This document shows positions 20,029-30,098 of a DNA stretch of 53,250 nucleotides, in pieces. The number at the start of each line of letters is the position of its first letter. The stretch's first letter is position 1. The notes below the pieces were generated by a model. It saw only the letters and a list, made by a program, of their open reading frames with translations. It was not told the DNA's origin and searched no databases. Both the position numbers and the translations under genes were made by a program. The stretch comes from Hyphomicrobiales bacterium. GTDB taxonomy: Bacteria > Pseudomonadota > Alphaproteobacteria > Rhizobiales > Aestuariivirgaceae. The stretch lies in assembly GCA_025363755.1 (NCBI GenBank), contig JANYLQ010000060.1, positions 1 through 53,250 on the forward strand, in the 5' to 3' direction.

Positions 20029-20907
20029 TTGAAAACTCCATCCAATATTCGCGGCATCGGCTTTATGCTAGCAGGTGCTGGCACGTTTGTGCTGAATGAC
20101 AGCTTCATGAAAATTGCGCTGGCCGATTTACCTCCTTACGAAGTTCTGGTGATGCGCGGCACTTCGGGTATTATTTGCGCTTTGGTACTGCTTGGTATTA
20201 TGGGTGATCTTGGAAAATTGGCGCAGGGCGTTCACCGTTTTGTTTTCCTGCGCGGAATTTTAGAAGTGGGTGCAATCCTCACCTATATCTTAGCTCTCGC
20301 CCATGCACCGATTGGTGATGTTACGGCTATATTCCAGATCACGCCCTTGCTAGTGATTATGGGGATGATTTTTATTCACCGGGAAGCGGCGATGCCAGCC
20401 CGTATTGTGTTGGTGGCGCTGGGATTTTTGGGTGCATTGCTCGTGGCTCAACCTGGTTTTGGCACTGCGTCGCCATTCCTGATGTTTGCGTTCGTCACAG
20501 CCATGTTTGCGGCTTTGCGTGATTTGGCAGGCCGGCGCGTCTCATCTGAAATTCCCGCACTCGTTGCCACACTGATTACAATCATCATGGTCATGAGTGG
20601 TGCCGCAATCGTTGGTCTCACTGCTGAAACTTGGATTATCCCCAAGCCCTATCACATCATGCTCATGGCAGGTGCTGGACTGTTCATGATGCTCGGCCAC
20701 ATGTTCACATTTCTGGCCTACAGAAACGCATCAGCGCAAGCTGTGGCACCTTTCTATTATGCCTTCATGATTTGGGCTGTTATCTTGGGTTATGCAATCT
20801 TCCGCGATGTGCCAAACGCTTATGCCGTCGCTGGAATGCTGCTCATTCTCGCCAGTGGCTTAGGGATTGTCTATCTTGAGCGCAAAGGCTCAAGCGCTGC
20901 CGATTAA
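20029..20907 (+). CDS. DMT-family transporter (two EamA domains)
   Basis: A 292-residue inner-membrane protein with about ten hydrophobic helices arranged as two EamA repeats, typical of drug/metabolite exporters such as RhaT/YdcZ relatives. The reading begins at a TTG (20029), 15 bp after the kdpE stop; the first in-frame ATG is at codon 13, so a TTG start is needed to keep the full first helix. Its 3' end overlaps the convergent mbfA gene by 18 bp. Substrate unknown. It may be read through from the kdp operon. Confidence 0.8.
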   Translation: MKTPSNIRGIGFMLAGAGTFVLNDSFMKIALADLPPYEVLVMRGTSGIICALVLLGIMGDLGKLAQGVHRFVFLRGILEVGAILTYILALAHAPIGDVTAIFQITPLLVIMGMIFIHREAAMPARIVLVALGFLGALLVAQPGFGTASPFLMFAFVTAMFAALRDLAGRRVSSEIPALVATLITIIMVMSGAAIVGLTAETWIIPKPYHIMLMAGAGLFMMLGHMFTFLAYRNASAQAVAPFYYAFMIWAVILGYAIFRDVPNAYAVAGMLLILASGLGIVYLERKGSSAAD

Positions 20908-21846
20908 TATGCCCGTTAAAAATACAAGTAATCCACCCACAGCGATTTGAAGTGCAGCTTTCACAATTGGCGTATCCATATATTTATTGCGGATCCACGT
21001 GATGACACTCAGCTCGATCAACACAACTATAACAGCCAACACCAGCGCTGTGTGAAATTGCGGGATGAGAAATGGCAGGGTGTGGCCGATGCCGCCAACC
21101 GCCGTCATCAAACCGGACGCAAGGCCTCTGATCAGTGGCCTCCCACGGCCAGAGAGTTTGCCGTCGTCAGACAGGCCTTCGGCCAGTCCCATCGAAATAC
21201 CAGCACCAACGGAGGCGGCAACGCCCACCAGAAATGTTTGCCACGTACTGCCTGTGGCAAATGCCGCCGCAAATATTGGCGCCAACGTTGATACAGAGCC
21301 ATCCATCAAACCAACAAGCCCAGGCTGCACCACTTCAAGCAAAAACATGCGGCGTTCAGTATCGCCTTCGTCGATTTTGGCGTCTGTCGTCACATGTTCA
21401 AGCCCTAGTTTTGACGCGAGCGATTCATGACCCTTTTCTGCAACAGCCAAATCAGACAAAAGTTTCTTGACCTGCGCGTCAGTCGAACTGGCAGCAGCTT
21501 GCGTATAGAACCTATAATTCTCGAGCTCGATTAATTCAGCGCGCCTGCGCATGGCGTCGATACCTTGGGTGTTCAGCGTCCAAGCGGGTGCATGTTTAAC
21601 AAAGCCGTTCACATCAGCCCTGCGGATCAGCGGAATAAAATCGCCAAATTTCTTCTGGTATAAATCCGTTAACCAGCGGCGGTGCTCGTGTTCCTCTTCC
21701 GCCATCTCCACGAACACTTTTGCAGATGCCGGATAATCAGCCATCAGCGCATGGGCAAAACCCGCATAGGAACGCGCATCATCATCTTCAGATGAAATGG
21801 CAAGGGCAATAATTTCTTGTTCGGTGAGATCTGAGAAGGTTTTCAT
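20890..21846 (-). CDS. mbfA: MbfA, ferritin-like membrane iron exporter
   Basis: A 318-residue fusion of a ferritin-like (erythrin-vacuolar) di-iron domain and a VIT1-type membrane transporter. The N-terminal half carries E/H metal ligands ([40 protein letters not shown]). The C-terminal half starts at [16 protein letters not shown] and has five helices ending in [16 protein letters not shown]. In rhizobia MbfA exports excess iron and protects against peroxide and acid; it is repressed by Irr under low iron. An Irr-box-like sequence lies just upstream (21855-21871). The gene is last in a minus-strand run after the sigma factor gene. Confidence 0.92.
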   Translation of the reverse strand: MKTFSDLTEQEIIALAISSEDDDARSYAGFAHALMADYPASAKVFVEMAEEEHEHRRWLTDLYQKKFGDFIPLIRRADVNGFVKHAPAWTLNTQGIDAMRRRAELIELENYRFYTQAAASSTDAQVKKLLSDLAVAEKGHESLASKLGLEHVTTDAKIDEGDTERRMFLLEVVQPGLVGLMDGSVSTLAPIFAAAFATGSTWQTFLVGVAASVGAGISMGLAEGLSDDGKLSGRGRPLIRGLASGLMTAVGGIGHTLPFLIPQFHTALVLAVIVVLIELSVITWIRNKYMDTPIVKAALQIAVGGLLVFLTGILIGSA

Positions 21847-21854
21847 GGTCTTTA

Positions 21855-21871
21855 ACTAGAATGTTTCCAGA
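21855..21871 (-). promoter_or_regulatory. Candidate iron control element (Irr box) before mbfA
   Basis: The sequence ACTAGAATGTTTCCAGA contains CTAGAA-TGT-TTCCAG, an inverted repeat with one mismatch, and it resembles the rhizobial Irr/ICE consensus (TAGAA-N3-TTC core, quoted from memory). It lies 9-25 bp before the mbfA ATG, where a repressor would block transcription. A separate TTTAGAA half-site is at 21889-21895 (read on the minus strand). Confidence 0.4.
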
Positions 21872-21890
21872 GCAAAGAAAACTCAAATTT

Positions 21891-23108
21891 CTAAAGCATG
21901 TTCTGGCGTTCAGTCAGAAACCGAATATCAGCTTTCGATTGCGCCAAACTAATCGCCTTTAAATATGCAGCTTTGGCCTCTTCTTTAAAACCCTTGCGCC
22001 CCAGCAATTCTGCGCATGCGGCATGATAGGGTTGGTAATGAGTTAAATCCGACTGCAAACCACGCAACAATGCCAAGCCTCGGTCTAGCTCTCCTGCCTC
22101 TGCTATTGCGACTGCGTGGTTCAGTCGCACCACTACGCTTGGCTCATAGTGCAAAAGACTAGAATAAAGTGCTGCGATCTGTTTCCAGTCAGAACCCGCA
22201 CCAATATTATGACAAGCGGCAATTGCTGCTTTTATTTGATATGGGCCCGGCTTGTGTCTGGTCACCGCCTTGTCGATCAGCGCAATGCCTTGGTCAATTT
22301 CAGTCTTATTCCAAAGGCTCCGATCTTGTTTACTCAGCGCAACAGTCACACCATTGGTGTCGACACGTGCGCCACGCCTTCCGTTGGTGATCAACATCAG
22401 CGCCACGCATCCTTCAATCTCCGCCTCGTCAGGGCGCAGTTGATCCAACATTTGCCCGAGGTAAAGTGCTTCACTTACAAGCTCTGCGCCTTCTGTTGGC
22501 CCACTCGAATAACCAGCATTGAAGATCAGATAGATAACAGCCAAGACCGCCTGCAAACGCTGCGGCCATTCTTCAATCTCCGGCACTTTATAGGGAATCC
22601 GTGCAGCAGCAATTTTGGCTTTGGCGCGGGAAAGCCTTTGCCCCATCGTCGTCTCGTTATCGAGAAATGCGCGGGCAATTTCAGCTGTTGAAAGCCCGCC
22701 AATGGTTCGGAGTGTCAACGCAACTTGGCTTTTTTGATCAAGTGCTGGGTGGCAGCAGGTGAAGATCAAACTTAAACGTTCATCGCCAATGTCTTCGCGT
22801 TCAAATGCTTCATCAACAGAAAGAACGGCGATTTCGCTTTTAGCGCGCTGCTCGGTTTTGCGTTGCTTGATCTTGTCAATTGCTTTGCGGTAAGCCACTT
22901 GCATAATCCAGTTCAATGGCAAGTTTGGGATTTTGCCATCTTGCCAATGCAGGGTGGCGGCAATCATCGCCTCTTGCAAAGCATCTTCGGCCAATTGAAA
23001 ATCGCCCACGCGCGCAATCAACCCAGATATAATTCGTCCCCGATCTTCTCTCACCAAACGGCTGAGCAAAAGACTGGCCGATTGAGATTTTGAGGCCGGG
23101 GACGACAT
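21891..23108 (-). CDS. ECF42-like RNA polymerase sigma factor
   Basis: A 405-residue sigma factor with region 2 (FQLAEDALQEAMIAATLHW, LPLNWIMQVAYRKAIDKIK), region 4 (GGLSTAEIARAFL-x-x-ETTMGQRLSRAK) and a long C-terminal TPR-like extension (DUF6596 type) in place of an anti-sigma partner. This layout, with a DGPF/YCII protein encoded 4 bp upstream, defines the ECF42 group. The C-terminal extension is thought to control activity. The usual targets are DGPF genes, so it may well regulate its own operon. It ends 44 bp before mbfA. Confidence 0.88.
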   Translation of the reverse strand: MSSPASKSQSASLLLSRLVREDRGRIISGLIARVGDFQLAEDALQEAMIAATLHWQDGKIPNLPLNWIMQVAYRKAIDKIKQRKTEQRAKSEIAVLSVDEAFEREDIGDERLSLIFTCCHPALDQKSQVALTLRTIGGLSTAEIARAFLDNETTMGQRLSRAKAKIAAARIPYKVPEIEEWPQRLQAVLAVIYLIFNAGYSSGPTEGAELVSEALYLGQMLDQLRPDEAEIEGCVALMLITNGRRGARVDTNGVTVALSKQDRSLWNKTEIDQGIALIDKAVTRHKPGPYQIKAAIAACHNIGAGSDWKQIAALYSSLLHYEPSVVVRLNHAVAIAEAGELDRGLALLRGLQSDLTHYQPYHAACAELLGRKGFKEEAKAAYLKAISLAQSKADIRFLTERQNML

Positions 23109-23112
23109 TTAT

Positions 23113-23472
23113 TTAACCTGCTGGATTGTAATCCAATAATGGGCGGATTTCGATTGTGCCGTGATTGGCTGATGGTACCATTGCCGCATATTTGAGAGCG
23201 GCATCAAGATCAGCAACTTCGATGATGTAATAGCCACCTAAGTGTTCTTTGGTTTCGGCAAAGGGGCCGTCCATCACATCAATCTTGCCATTACGAACTT
23301 TAAGCGAGGTGGCGGTGTTGATGCCTTTCAGCCCCTCGCCCCCGCGCATCACGCCATCGGCTTTCAATTTTTCATTGAGGGCAAAATATCCACCCATCAT
23401 GGTTTGAAATTCGGGCGTGCCGTAGGTTGGTTCCAGAGCTGGATCACTGTAAATCAGAAACATGTATTTCAT
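23113..23472 (-). CDS. YciI/DGPF-domain protein
   Basis: A 119-residue protein with the signature VMDGPFAETKEHLGGYYIIE of DGPF (YCII-related) proteins. The small ferredoxin-like fold occurs with ECF42 sigma factors; the biochemical function is unknown. It sits directly upstream of the sigma factor gene with only 4 bp between, so the two are an operon. Confidence 0.88.
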   Translation of the reverse strand: MKYMFLIYSDPALEPTYGTPEFQTMMGGYFALNEKLKADGVMRGGEGLKGINTATSLKVRNGKIDVMDGPFAETKEHLGGYYIIEVADLDAALKYAAMVPSANHGTIEIRPLLDYNPAG

Positions 23473-23512
23473 TTGATTTATCCTTGTTGGTTGAAGTTAT
23501 CGGTTTTGAGTG

Positions 23513-23905
23513 TCAGAGGCCAGTCGCAATCCGGATCAGGGCAACGCCCAATATGGCAACCGCCAACCAGTTGCTGCTATTGCTTATATAACGCAGGGGA
23601 TGATCAGGGATTTCGGCATTGAGCCCAATTGGGTGAAGCACACGACCGAGCAAGAGCAGCGCACCTGCTGCATAGAGCCATGAATGCGGCGCACCCTGTA
23701 ATTCAGCGAGCACCATCAAAATGAGAGTGAATGGCACCCATTCCACAAAGTTGCCGTGATGGCGAATGCAGAGCAGAAGTTCTTTCGAACCCCCATCGCC
23801 AATGGAAACCTTGTGCTCACCGCGAGATTTGGCCACCCGAACCCAGAGGATGAACCAGATTAGGATGAGCGGCAGAGCGTAAAGTGTTGTGATGTGAAGT
23901 GACAT
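23513..23905 (-). CDS. MAPEG-family membrane protein
   Basis: A 130-residue membrane protein with four hydrophobic segments and the MAPEG pattern: RVAKSRGEHKVSIGDGG, LLLCIRHHGNFVEWVPFTLI, GRVLHPIGL. Family members are glutathione-dependent detoxification or eicosanoid enzymes; the bacterial role is mostly unknown. It is the first gene of a likely unit with the DGPF protein and sigma factor, 40 bp upstream of the former. Confidence 0.85.
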   Translation of the reverse strand: MSLHITTLYALPLILIWFILWVRVAKSRGEHKVSIGDGGSKELLLCIRHHGNFVEWVPFTLILMVLAELQGAPHSWLYAAGALLLLGRVLHPIGLNAEIPDHPLRYISNSSNWLAVAILGVALIRIATGL

Positions 23906-23992
23906 GTCGGATTACTCCTTTTCTGTTCCGATGTCCCAAGGACGAACGGCAGTTCAGGATTTCGACACTGTTCAAAAAAATATTTTAAAAAA

Positions 23993-25798
23993 TCAATTCT
24001 CGTCCATTTTAAGAGCCGCAATGAACGCCTCTTGTGGAATTTCCACTTTACCGAATTGACGCATCTTTTTCTTACCTTCCTTCTGCTTATCCAGAAGTTT
24101 GCGTTTGCGTGAAATGTCACCGCCATAGCATTTGGCCGTCACATCTTTGCGCATCGCAGACAGGGTTTCGCGCGCCACGATCTTGCCGCCGATGGTGGCT
24201 TGGATCGGAATTTGGAACATGTGGCGTGGGATCAAATCTTTTAGCTTTTCGCACATCACACGGCCGCGCTGTTCAGCCCGGCCCTTGTGCACAATCATGG
24301 CCAACGCATCTACAGGCTCAGCATTCACCAGAATGCCCATGCGCACCAGATCGCCTTTTTCATAGCCGATCATTTTATAATCGAAGGAAGCATAGCCACG
24401 GCTCACCGATTTCAGGCGATCATAAAAATCAAATACCACTTCATTCAGCGGCAAATCATAAATCACCATGGCGCGGTTACCCGCATAGGTGAGTTGCTTC
24501 TGGCGGCCACGACGATCTTCACACAATTTCAGGATCGAACCGAGATATTCATCGGGCACCAAAATCGTGGCTTCAATCCACGGCTCTTCAATTGATTCAA
24601 TCAACATCACATCGGGCAAATCCACCGGATTGTGCAGTGTCAACTTTGTGCCATCACGCATGTTGATGTTATAAATAACTGATGGCGCCGTGGTGATAAT
24701 ATCCACGTTAAATTCGCGTTCAATACGTTCGCGGGTAATTTCCAAGTGCAGAAGGCCTAAAAACCCGCAGCGGAAACCAAAACCCAAGGCGGCTGATGTT
24801 TCCATTTCAAACGAGAACGACGCGTCATTCAAACGCAGCTTGCCCATGGCATCGCGCAAATCTTCGAACTTTGCCGCATCAACTGGAAAGAAGCCTGCAA
24901 ACACAACGGATTGCGCCTCTTTAAAGTCAGGCAGCGCTTCAGCGCATGGGTTCTTTTCGTCAGTGACGGTATCGCCCACGCGCGTATCGGCCACTTCTTT
25001 AATCGCCGCCGTGAAGAAACCAATCTCGCCCGGCCCTAAACTGGCCACCACTTCTTTCTTAGGGCGCGAGACACCCACCCGGTCGATCAAATAAGAACCA
25101 CCAGTCCCCATCATTTTAACGCGCATACCCTTACGAAGTTCGCCGTCAATAATGCGCAGCAAAACCACCACGCCCAAATAAGTATCATACCAAGAGTCAA
25201 CCAACAGCGCTTTGAGTGGCTTGTTGCGATCGCCTTTGGGAGCAGGAAGCCTCGTAACAATTGCTTCCAAAACATCAGGCACGCCAAGACCCGTCTTGGC
25301 CGAAATCATCACAGCTTGTGAGGCATCAATGCCGATCACATCTTCAATCTGTTGTTGAATGCGCTCGGGCTCTGCTGCGGGCAAATCCACTTTGTTGAGC
25401 ACGGGAATAATTTCGTGATTGTTGTTGATCGCCTGATACACATTGGCCAGTGTTTGCGCTTCAACACCTTGGCTGGCATCCACCACCAGAAGCGATCCTT
25501 CACAGGCCGCAAGCGAGCGCGAAACTTCATAAGCAAAATCTACATGGCCTGGCGTGTCAATCAGATTGAGCACATAATCCTTGCCGTCCTTGGCTTTGTA
25601 ATCGAGGCGAACCGTGTTGGCCTTAATGGTAATTCCGCGCTCACGCTCTAAATCCATGGAGTCCAAGATCTGGTCAACCATCTCGCGGTCACTGACAGCA
25701 CCACAGAGCTGGATCAGGCGATCAGCGAGCGTGGATTTGCCATGGTCAATATGGGCGATAATTGAGAAATTGCGGATTTGGGAAGGTTCAGTTGTCAT
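23993..25798 (-). CDS. lepA: Elongation factor 4 (LepA)
   Basis: A 601-residue translational GTPase. The G motifs are intact: AHIDHGKST (G1), the RERGITIK switch I threonine, DTPGHVDF (G3) and NKVDLP (G4). The LepA-specific C-terminal domain ends with [31 protein letters not shown]. It acts on stalled ribosomes in the cytoplasm. The length is standard (E. coli 599). A repeat unit lies between its start and the upstream pgi gene. Confidence 0.98.
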   Translation of the reverse strand: MTTEPSQIRNFSIIAHIDHGKSTLADRLIQLCGAVSDREMVDQILDSMDLERERGITIKANTVRLDYKAKDGKDYVLNLIDTPGHVDFAYEVSRSLAACEGSLLVVDASQGVEAQTLANVYQAINNNHEIIPVLNKVDLPAAEPERIQQQIEDVIGIDASQAVMISAKTGLGVPDVLEAIVTRLPAPKGDRNKPLKALLVDSWYDTYLGVVVLLRIIDGELRKGMRVKMMGTGGSYLIDRVGVSRPKKEVVASLGPGEIGFFTAAIKEVADTRVGDTVTDEKNPCAEALPDFKEAQSVVFAGFFPVDAAKFEDLRDAMGKLRLNDASFSFEMETSAALGFGFRCGFLGLLHLEITRERIEREFNVDIITTAPSVIYNINMRDGTKLTLHNPVDLPDVMLIESIEEPWIEATILVPDEYLGSILKLCEDRRGRQKQLTYAGNRAMVIYDLPLNEVVFDFYDRLKSVSRGYASFDYKMIGYEKGDLVRMGILVNAEPVDALAMIVHKGRAEQRGRVMCEKLKDLIPRHMFQIPIQATIGGKIVARETLSAMRKDVTAKCYGGDISRKRKLLDKQKEGKKKMRQFGKVEIPQEAFIAALKMDEN

Positions 25799-25843
25799 TT
25801 GGCGCGGTGTTTGGCAGTCGTTAGCCTGAACGTCAAGCCTATC

Positions 25844-25909
25844 GTCCTCTACCGCTTGCGGGAGAGGAAAGGGGCCTATGAGCGTCAGCGAAATGGGATA
25901 GGTGAGGGG
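25844..25909 (+). repeat. Solo copy of the CCTCTACCGC...GGTGAGGGG palindromic repeat
   Basis: A 66-bp unit that begins GTCCTCTACCGC, pairs with GCGGGAGAGG to form a strong hairpin (one A:G mismatch in the stem) and ends GGGATAGGTGAGGGG. It is closely similar to the two inverted copies at 30031-30093 and 30445-30511 that flank the DUF559 gene. Here it stands alone between pgi and lepA, with no gene attached. Confidence 0.85.
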
Positions 25910-25912
25910 CCG

Positions 25913-27511
25913 TTAGCGCAAATGCTTCAACAGCCCCACGGTTGAACTATCCAATCCTTCAACCCCAACCCTTCCTTCAACAACCGGCTGCAAACCCGTG
26001 GCCAGTTCCTTGCCCAGCTCCACACCCCACTGATCAAAGCTGTTAAGGCCCCAAATCACGCCTTCCACGAATACGCGGTGTTCATAGAGGGCGATAAGGC
26101 GGCCGAGGGTGTAGGGATCGAGTTTCTTGTAAGCCAATGTAAGCGAAGGGCGGTTGCCGGTGAAGACTTTATGCGGGGCTAATGCCTTCGCCTCAGTTTT
26201 GGATTTTCCGGCTGAGATCAATTGTGCCTCGGCCTCACGCAAGGTGCGGCCTTTCATCAAGGCCTGCGACTGCGCCAAACAATTTGACACCAGCAGCGTG
26301 TGGTGAATCGCCATGCCCTTCTCATGTGGCTCAGCGGCAATCAAAAATTCCACGGGAATCACATCTGTGCCTTGATGCAGTAATTGGAAAAAAGCGTGCT
26401 GGCCGTTGGTGCCGGGTTCACCCCAAACAATTGGCCCTGAGGCATTCTTCAGTGGCTTACCGTCTTTTCCAACGCGCTTGCCATTTGATTCCATATCAAG
26501 CTGTTGCAAATAAGCCGGAAAGCGCGAGAGCCGTTGGTCATAGGGAATGACAGCGCGCGATGCGTGCCCGCAAATATTTCTGTGCCAAACCCCGAGGAGA
26601 CCCATCAACATCGGCAAGTTCTCGCTGGGTTTTGCCGTGGCAAAATGCGTGTCCATCGCGTGGCCGCCGGCCAGAAAACGTGTAAAATGATGCGGACCAA
26701 TGGCCAGCATCACGGGCAAGCCAATTGCTGACCAAATTGAATAGCGCCCGCCCACCCAATCCCAAAAACCAAAAATACGATTTTCTGCAATGCCAAAGGC
26801 TTTCACTTTATCAATGGCCGTTGAGACCGCCGCAAAGTGACCTCCCACCGCCGCCTCGCCCAATTTCTCCACAATCCATGCCCTAGCCGACCGCGCATTG
26901 GTCATGGTTTCAATAGTGGTAAAGGTTTTGGATGCGATGATAAAAAGCGTAGTCGCCGGATTTAAAGTCTTCAACGTATCAGCAATATGTGCGCCATCAA
27001 CGTTAGAAACATAATGACAGCGCGGACCGTCGTGATAAGGGGCCAGGGCCAGTGTCACCATCGCAGGGCCAAGATCAGAACCGCCAATGCCGATATTCAC
27101 AACATCGGTAATATTGCTCTTGCGAATATCAGTGGCAAACCGCGCCATGGCGTTGAGCACATCGTGAACATCATGCACCACATTATGGCCATCGACGAAC
27201 ACCATTTCCGTGTGCGGACGGCGGAGAGCGGTGTGCAAGACAGCGCGGTGTTCCGTGGTGTTGATGATATCGCCCCGCATCATGGCATCACGCGCCTGTT
27301 CAACTTTTGCAGCTTTTGCCAAGGCTTGCAGAAGCGACATGGTTTTGGAGGTTACGGCACATTTGGAATAATCGAGAAGTAAGTCTTCCTGCGCTGACGA
27401 AAACGCCGCAAACCGCTTTGCGTCTTTTGCGAAAGCTTTGCGCATATCGAGTGCGGACGCCTTACGGTGGGTCTTGAGGTTTTTGAATGCCGTTTGTGTC
27501 GTCGTGTTCAT
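25913..27511 (-). CDS. pgi: Glucose-6-phosphate isomerase
   Basis: A 532-residue enzyme that interconverts glucose 6-phosphate and fructose 6-phosphate in glycolysis and gluconeogenesis. Signatures: [27 protein letters not shown], the PGI motif [18 protein letters not shown] and the catalytic-loop region near the C-terminus ([11 protein letters not shown]). I choose the ATG at 27511, which has a GGGATGG purine run in front; the frame is open to an ATG at 27535, but that codon lies inside the edge of a GTCATTCC repeat. It is followed by lepA after the solo repeat. Confidence 0.96.
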   Translation of the reverse strand: MNTTTQTAFKNLKTHRKASALDMRKAFAKDAKRFAAFSSAQEDLLLDYSKCAVTSKTMSLLQALAKAAKVEQARDAMMRGDIINTTEHRAVLHTALRRPHTEMVFVDGHNVVHDVHDVLNAMARFATDIRKSNITDVVNIGIGGSDLGPAMVTLALAPYHDGPRCHYVSNVDGAHIADTLKTLNPATTLFIIASKTFTTIETMTNARSARAWIVEKLGEAAVGGHFAAVSTAIDKVKAFGIAENRIFGFWDWVGGRYSIWSAIGLPVMLAIGPHHFTRFLAGGHAMDTHFATAKPSENLPMLMGLLGVWHRNICGHASRAVIPYDQRLSRFPAYLQQLDMESNGKRVGKDGKPLKNASGPIVWGEPGTNGQHAFFQLLHQGTDVIPVEFLIAAEPHEKGMAIHHTLLVSNCLAQSQALMKGRTLREAEAQLISAGKSKTEAKALAPHKVFTGNRPSLTLAYKKLDPYTLGRLIALYEHRVFVEGVIWGLNSFDQWGVELGKELATGLQPVVEGRVGVEGLDSSTVGLLKHLR

Positions 27512-27530
27512 TGCACCATCCCATAAATCC

Positions 27531-27614
27531 GTCATTCCAGCGAAGGCTGGAATCCAGCTCTACTTCAAATTCCGTATCTTTTGCTAGCTGGATCCCTGCT
27601 TTCGCAGGGATGAC
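27531..27614. repeat. GTCATTCC palindromic repeat pair (between pheT and pgi)
   Basis: Two facing copies: GTCATTCCAGCGAAGGCTGG at the left and its variant CCCTGCTTTCGCAGGGATGAC at the right. Each forms its own small hairpin, and the two ends can also pair over the whole unit (AGCTGGATTCC-like arms). It belongs to a family seen twice more (31617 and 39109). Confidence 0.85.
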
Positions 27615-27641
27615 GGCACAAAAAAGAAACGGGCGAGGACG

Positions 27642-30014
27642 TTATGTCCGCAACATCGCTCCCACGGCCTTCGCCGCAGTCGCTACAATCTTGGCCGATA
27701 TTGCCTCAATGTCAGCGTCGGTGAAAGTCTTATCCTTGGGCTGCAATGTCACCTCGACGGCGAGAGATGTTTTACCGCCTTCCAACTTATAAAGATCAAA
27801 CACATTGACATCGGCAATCAAAACTTTGTCCACGCCCTTCACAGCTTTGACAAGTTCTGCGGCTTGCACTTTATCATCAACAACAAAGGCAAAGTCACGC
27901 GACAGCGGCATGAGATCAGAAAAGTTCAGTGCGGCGCGCGCGTTTGATTTGGCCTTTGAGGCTGGCAGTCTGTTCAAAATAATTTCAAACGCCACCAGAG
28001 GCCCTTTCACATCCATCGCCTGCAATACACGCGGATGGATTTCGCCAAAATACGCAAGTTTGTTTTGCGGGCCCATTTGAATGGTGCCGGAACGACCCGG
28101 ATGGAACCAAGCGGGTGCGCCGGAAACAACTTGCAATGAGGCGACAGCCAGACCGCAAGCTTCAAGCACGTTCAGCACATCGGCCTTCACGTCAAAGACA
28201 TCCGCATCGCGCTTGCCGCCTTGGACGTTGCGCGACACAGCCGCACCACGGCGAATGCCACCTGCGCGCAATGTTTCATCCGTCGCCTTATCGCCCGCAT
28301 AGGCGTGGCCCACTTCAGCCAACATCAAATCTGCAAATCCCCGTGCCACATTGCGGCCTGCTGCAGCAATCAGATTAGGCAATAGTGAAGGCCGCATGTC
28401 AGTGAGTTCAGATGAAATTGCATTGCTGAGCTTTAATTCATTCAGCCCCCCACCAAATAATTTGGCATGGGCTTCCGGTAAAAACGCCCAAGTCACCGCC
28501 TCGTTGAAACCACGCGTTGCCAATGTGCGCCGTGCAGCCAGCATGCGCTTTTGCAACGGGTTGAGCACAGGCCGCGCTATATCATGAGGCCTGCTCATCG
28601 GCGCATTTTGGATATTCTCGAGGCCGTAAATGCGGCAGATTTCTTCCACCAGATCAGCCTCGCCTTTCACATCGGGCCGCCAGCTTGGTACATTTGCAAC
28701 GCCGTCTTCTGAAACCATAAAACCAAGATCACGCAATATGCGCAATTGATCCGTCCACCGAATATCAACACCACCTAGGGATTTCACGCGGGTCTTCCGT
28801 AAAGTGAAAGACCGTGCCGTATCAGGCAGAGCACCAGCAATCACCAGCTCGGAGGCTTCACCACCACACAATTCCAAAATCAAACGCGTAGCTATCTCAG
28901 CTCCTGTTTGTGTGAAGGCCGGATCAACGCCGCGTTCAAAACGGTAGCGCGCATCGGAAATAATCCCAAGCTTGCGGCCCGTTGCGGCCGTGGCTTGTGG
29001 ATCAAAATATGCAGCTTCGAGGAATACGTTGGTTGTAGTGTCCGAACAGCCAGATGCCTCGCCACCCATAATACCAGCAATGCCTTCGGCGGCTCTATCG
29101 TCAGCAATCACCGTCATCTGGTCGGTCAGCGTGTAAGTCTTGCCATCCAGCGCCAATAAGCTTTCGCCAGTTTTGGCTAGGCGCGCGGAAATATGCCCGT
29201 GCACTTTATCAGCATCAAACACATGCAACGGACGGCCATAGGTGAAGGTGATGTAATTGGTGATATCAACCAAAGTTGAAATCGGACGAAGCCCGATAGA
29301 TTTCAAACGCGCTTGCAGCCAAGCTGGCGATGGCCCGTTTTTTACGCCTTTGAAATAACGCCCCACAAACAGAGCGCAGGAACTTTTCTCATCAACAGCA
29401 ACATTGATCGGCGATTTAAATATGCCTTTCACAGGCGCTGTATTGAGCGGCTTTAATGTGCCCAAACCCTTGGCCGCGAGATCACGCGCCAATCCGTGAA
29501 TGCCCAAAGCGTCCGGCCTATTGGCCGTCACCTTGATATAAATCATCGGATCATCAAGGCCGAGTGCTTTCACCGCAGGCGTACCCACTGGCCAATCACC
29601 CTGCACATCAATAATGCCGTCATGCTCTTCCGACAGCAGCAACTCGCGCTCTGAACACATCATGCCTTGCGATTCTTGGCCGCGGATCGAACCTTTTTCG
29701 AGCGCGATTTTAGTGGCCGGAATCACAGCACCCGGCAGCGCAATAATCGCCTTCATGCCAGCCCGCGCATTCGGCGCACCACAAACAACTTGGATCACGC
29801 CAGTATCGGTTTCCACCTTGCATAGCCGCAGCTTATCCGCATTGGGATGCTTCTCGGCTTCCAACACATAGGCAACTTTGAATGCGGCGAGTTCTTGCGT
29901 GCGGTCAGAGACTTCCTCAACCTCAAGGCCAACGCCAATCAAGCCTTCGCAGATTTGATCGAGGGTCGCCGTGGTGTCGAGATGTTCTTTAAGCCAGGAG
30001 AGCGTGAATTTCAT
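27642..30014 (-). CDS. pheT: Phenylalanyl-tRNA synthetase, beta subunit
   Basis: A 790-residue subunit of the alpha2-beta2 enzyme that charges tRNA-Phe. An N-terminal OB-fold tRNA-binding domain (about 40-150, with HPNADKLRLCKVETD and VVCGAPNARAGM), the B3/B4 editing domain, the B5 domain (RKTRVKSLGGVDI) and a C-terminal anticodon-binding FDX-ACB domain (about 700-790, DFAFVVDDKVQAAELV) are present in the usual order. A TTTAGGA binding site precedes the ATG. Normally it follows pheS closely; here a 485-bp repeat cassette with a DUF559 gene sits between them, all on one strand, so the operon may still be read through. Confidence 0.97.
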   Translation of the reverse strand: MKFTLSWLKEHLDTTATLDQICEGLIGVGLEVEEVSDRTQELAAFKVAYVLEAEKHPNADKLRLCKVETDTGVIQVVCGAPNARAGMKAIIALPGAVIPATKIALEKGSIRGQESQGMMCSERELLLSEEHDGIIDVQGDWPVGTPAVKALGLDDPMIYIKVTANRPDALGIHGLARDLAAKGLGTLKPLNTAPVKGIFKSPINVAVDEKSSCALFVGRYFKGVKNGPSPAWLQARLKSIGLRPISTLVDITNYITFTYGRPLHVFDADKVHGHISARLAKTGESLLALDGKTYTLTDQMTVIADDRAAEGIAGIMGGEASGCSDTTTNVFLEAAYFDPQATAATGRKLGIISDARYRFERGVDPAFTQTGAEIATRLILELCGGEASELVIAGALPDTARSFTLRKTRVKSLGGVDIRWTDQLRILRDLGFMVSEDGVANVPSWRPDVKGEADLVEEICRIYGLENIQNAPMSRPHDIARPVLNPLQKRMLAARRTLATRGFNEAVTWAFLPEAHAKLFGGGLNELKLSNAISSELTDMRPSLLPNLIAAAGRNVARGFADLMLAEVGHAYAGDKATDETLRAGGIRRGAAVSRNVQGGKRDADVFDVKADVLNVLEACGLAVASLQVVSGAPAWFHPGRSGTIQMGPQNKLAYFGEIHPRVLQAMDVKGPLVAFEIILNRLPASKAKSNARAALNFSDLMPLSRDFAFVVDDKVQAAELVKAVKGVDKVLIADVNVFDLYKLEGGKTSLAVEVTLQPKDKTFTDADIEAISAKIVATAAKAVGAMLRT

Positions 30015-30030
30015 GATTGAGTTCCTAAAT

Positions 30031-30093
30031 GTCCTCTACCGCACAGCGGGAGAGGAAGGGGACCCGTTGCGCAGCAATGGGGGAGGTGAGGGG
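30031..30093 (+). repeat. Left inverted repeat of the DUF559 cassette
   Basis: A 63-bp unit beginning GTCCTCTACCGCACAGCGGG and ending AGGTGAGGG. Its first 27 bases are identical to the reverse complement of the right copy (30445-30511); with the adjoining AT the match is 29 bases. It ends 5 bp after the DUF559 stop codon. Confidence 0.9.
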
Positions 30094-30098
30094 CAGTA

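Noticed and set aside
23906-23992. T-rich stretch after lepA as a terminator
   Set aside because: There are T-runs but no convincing hairpin next to them.
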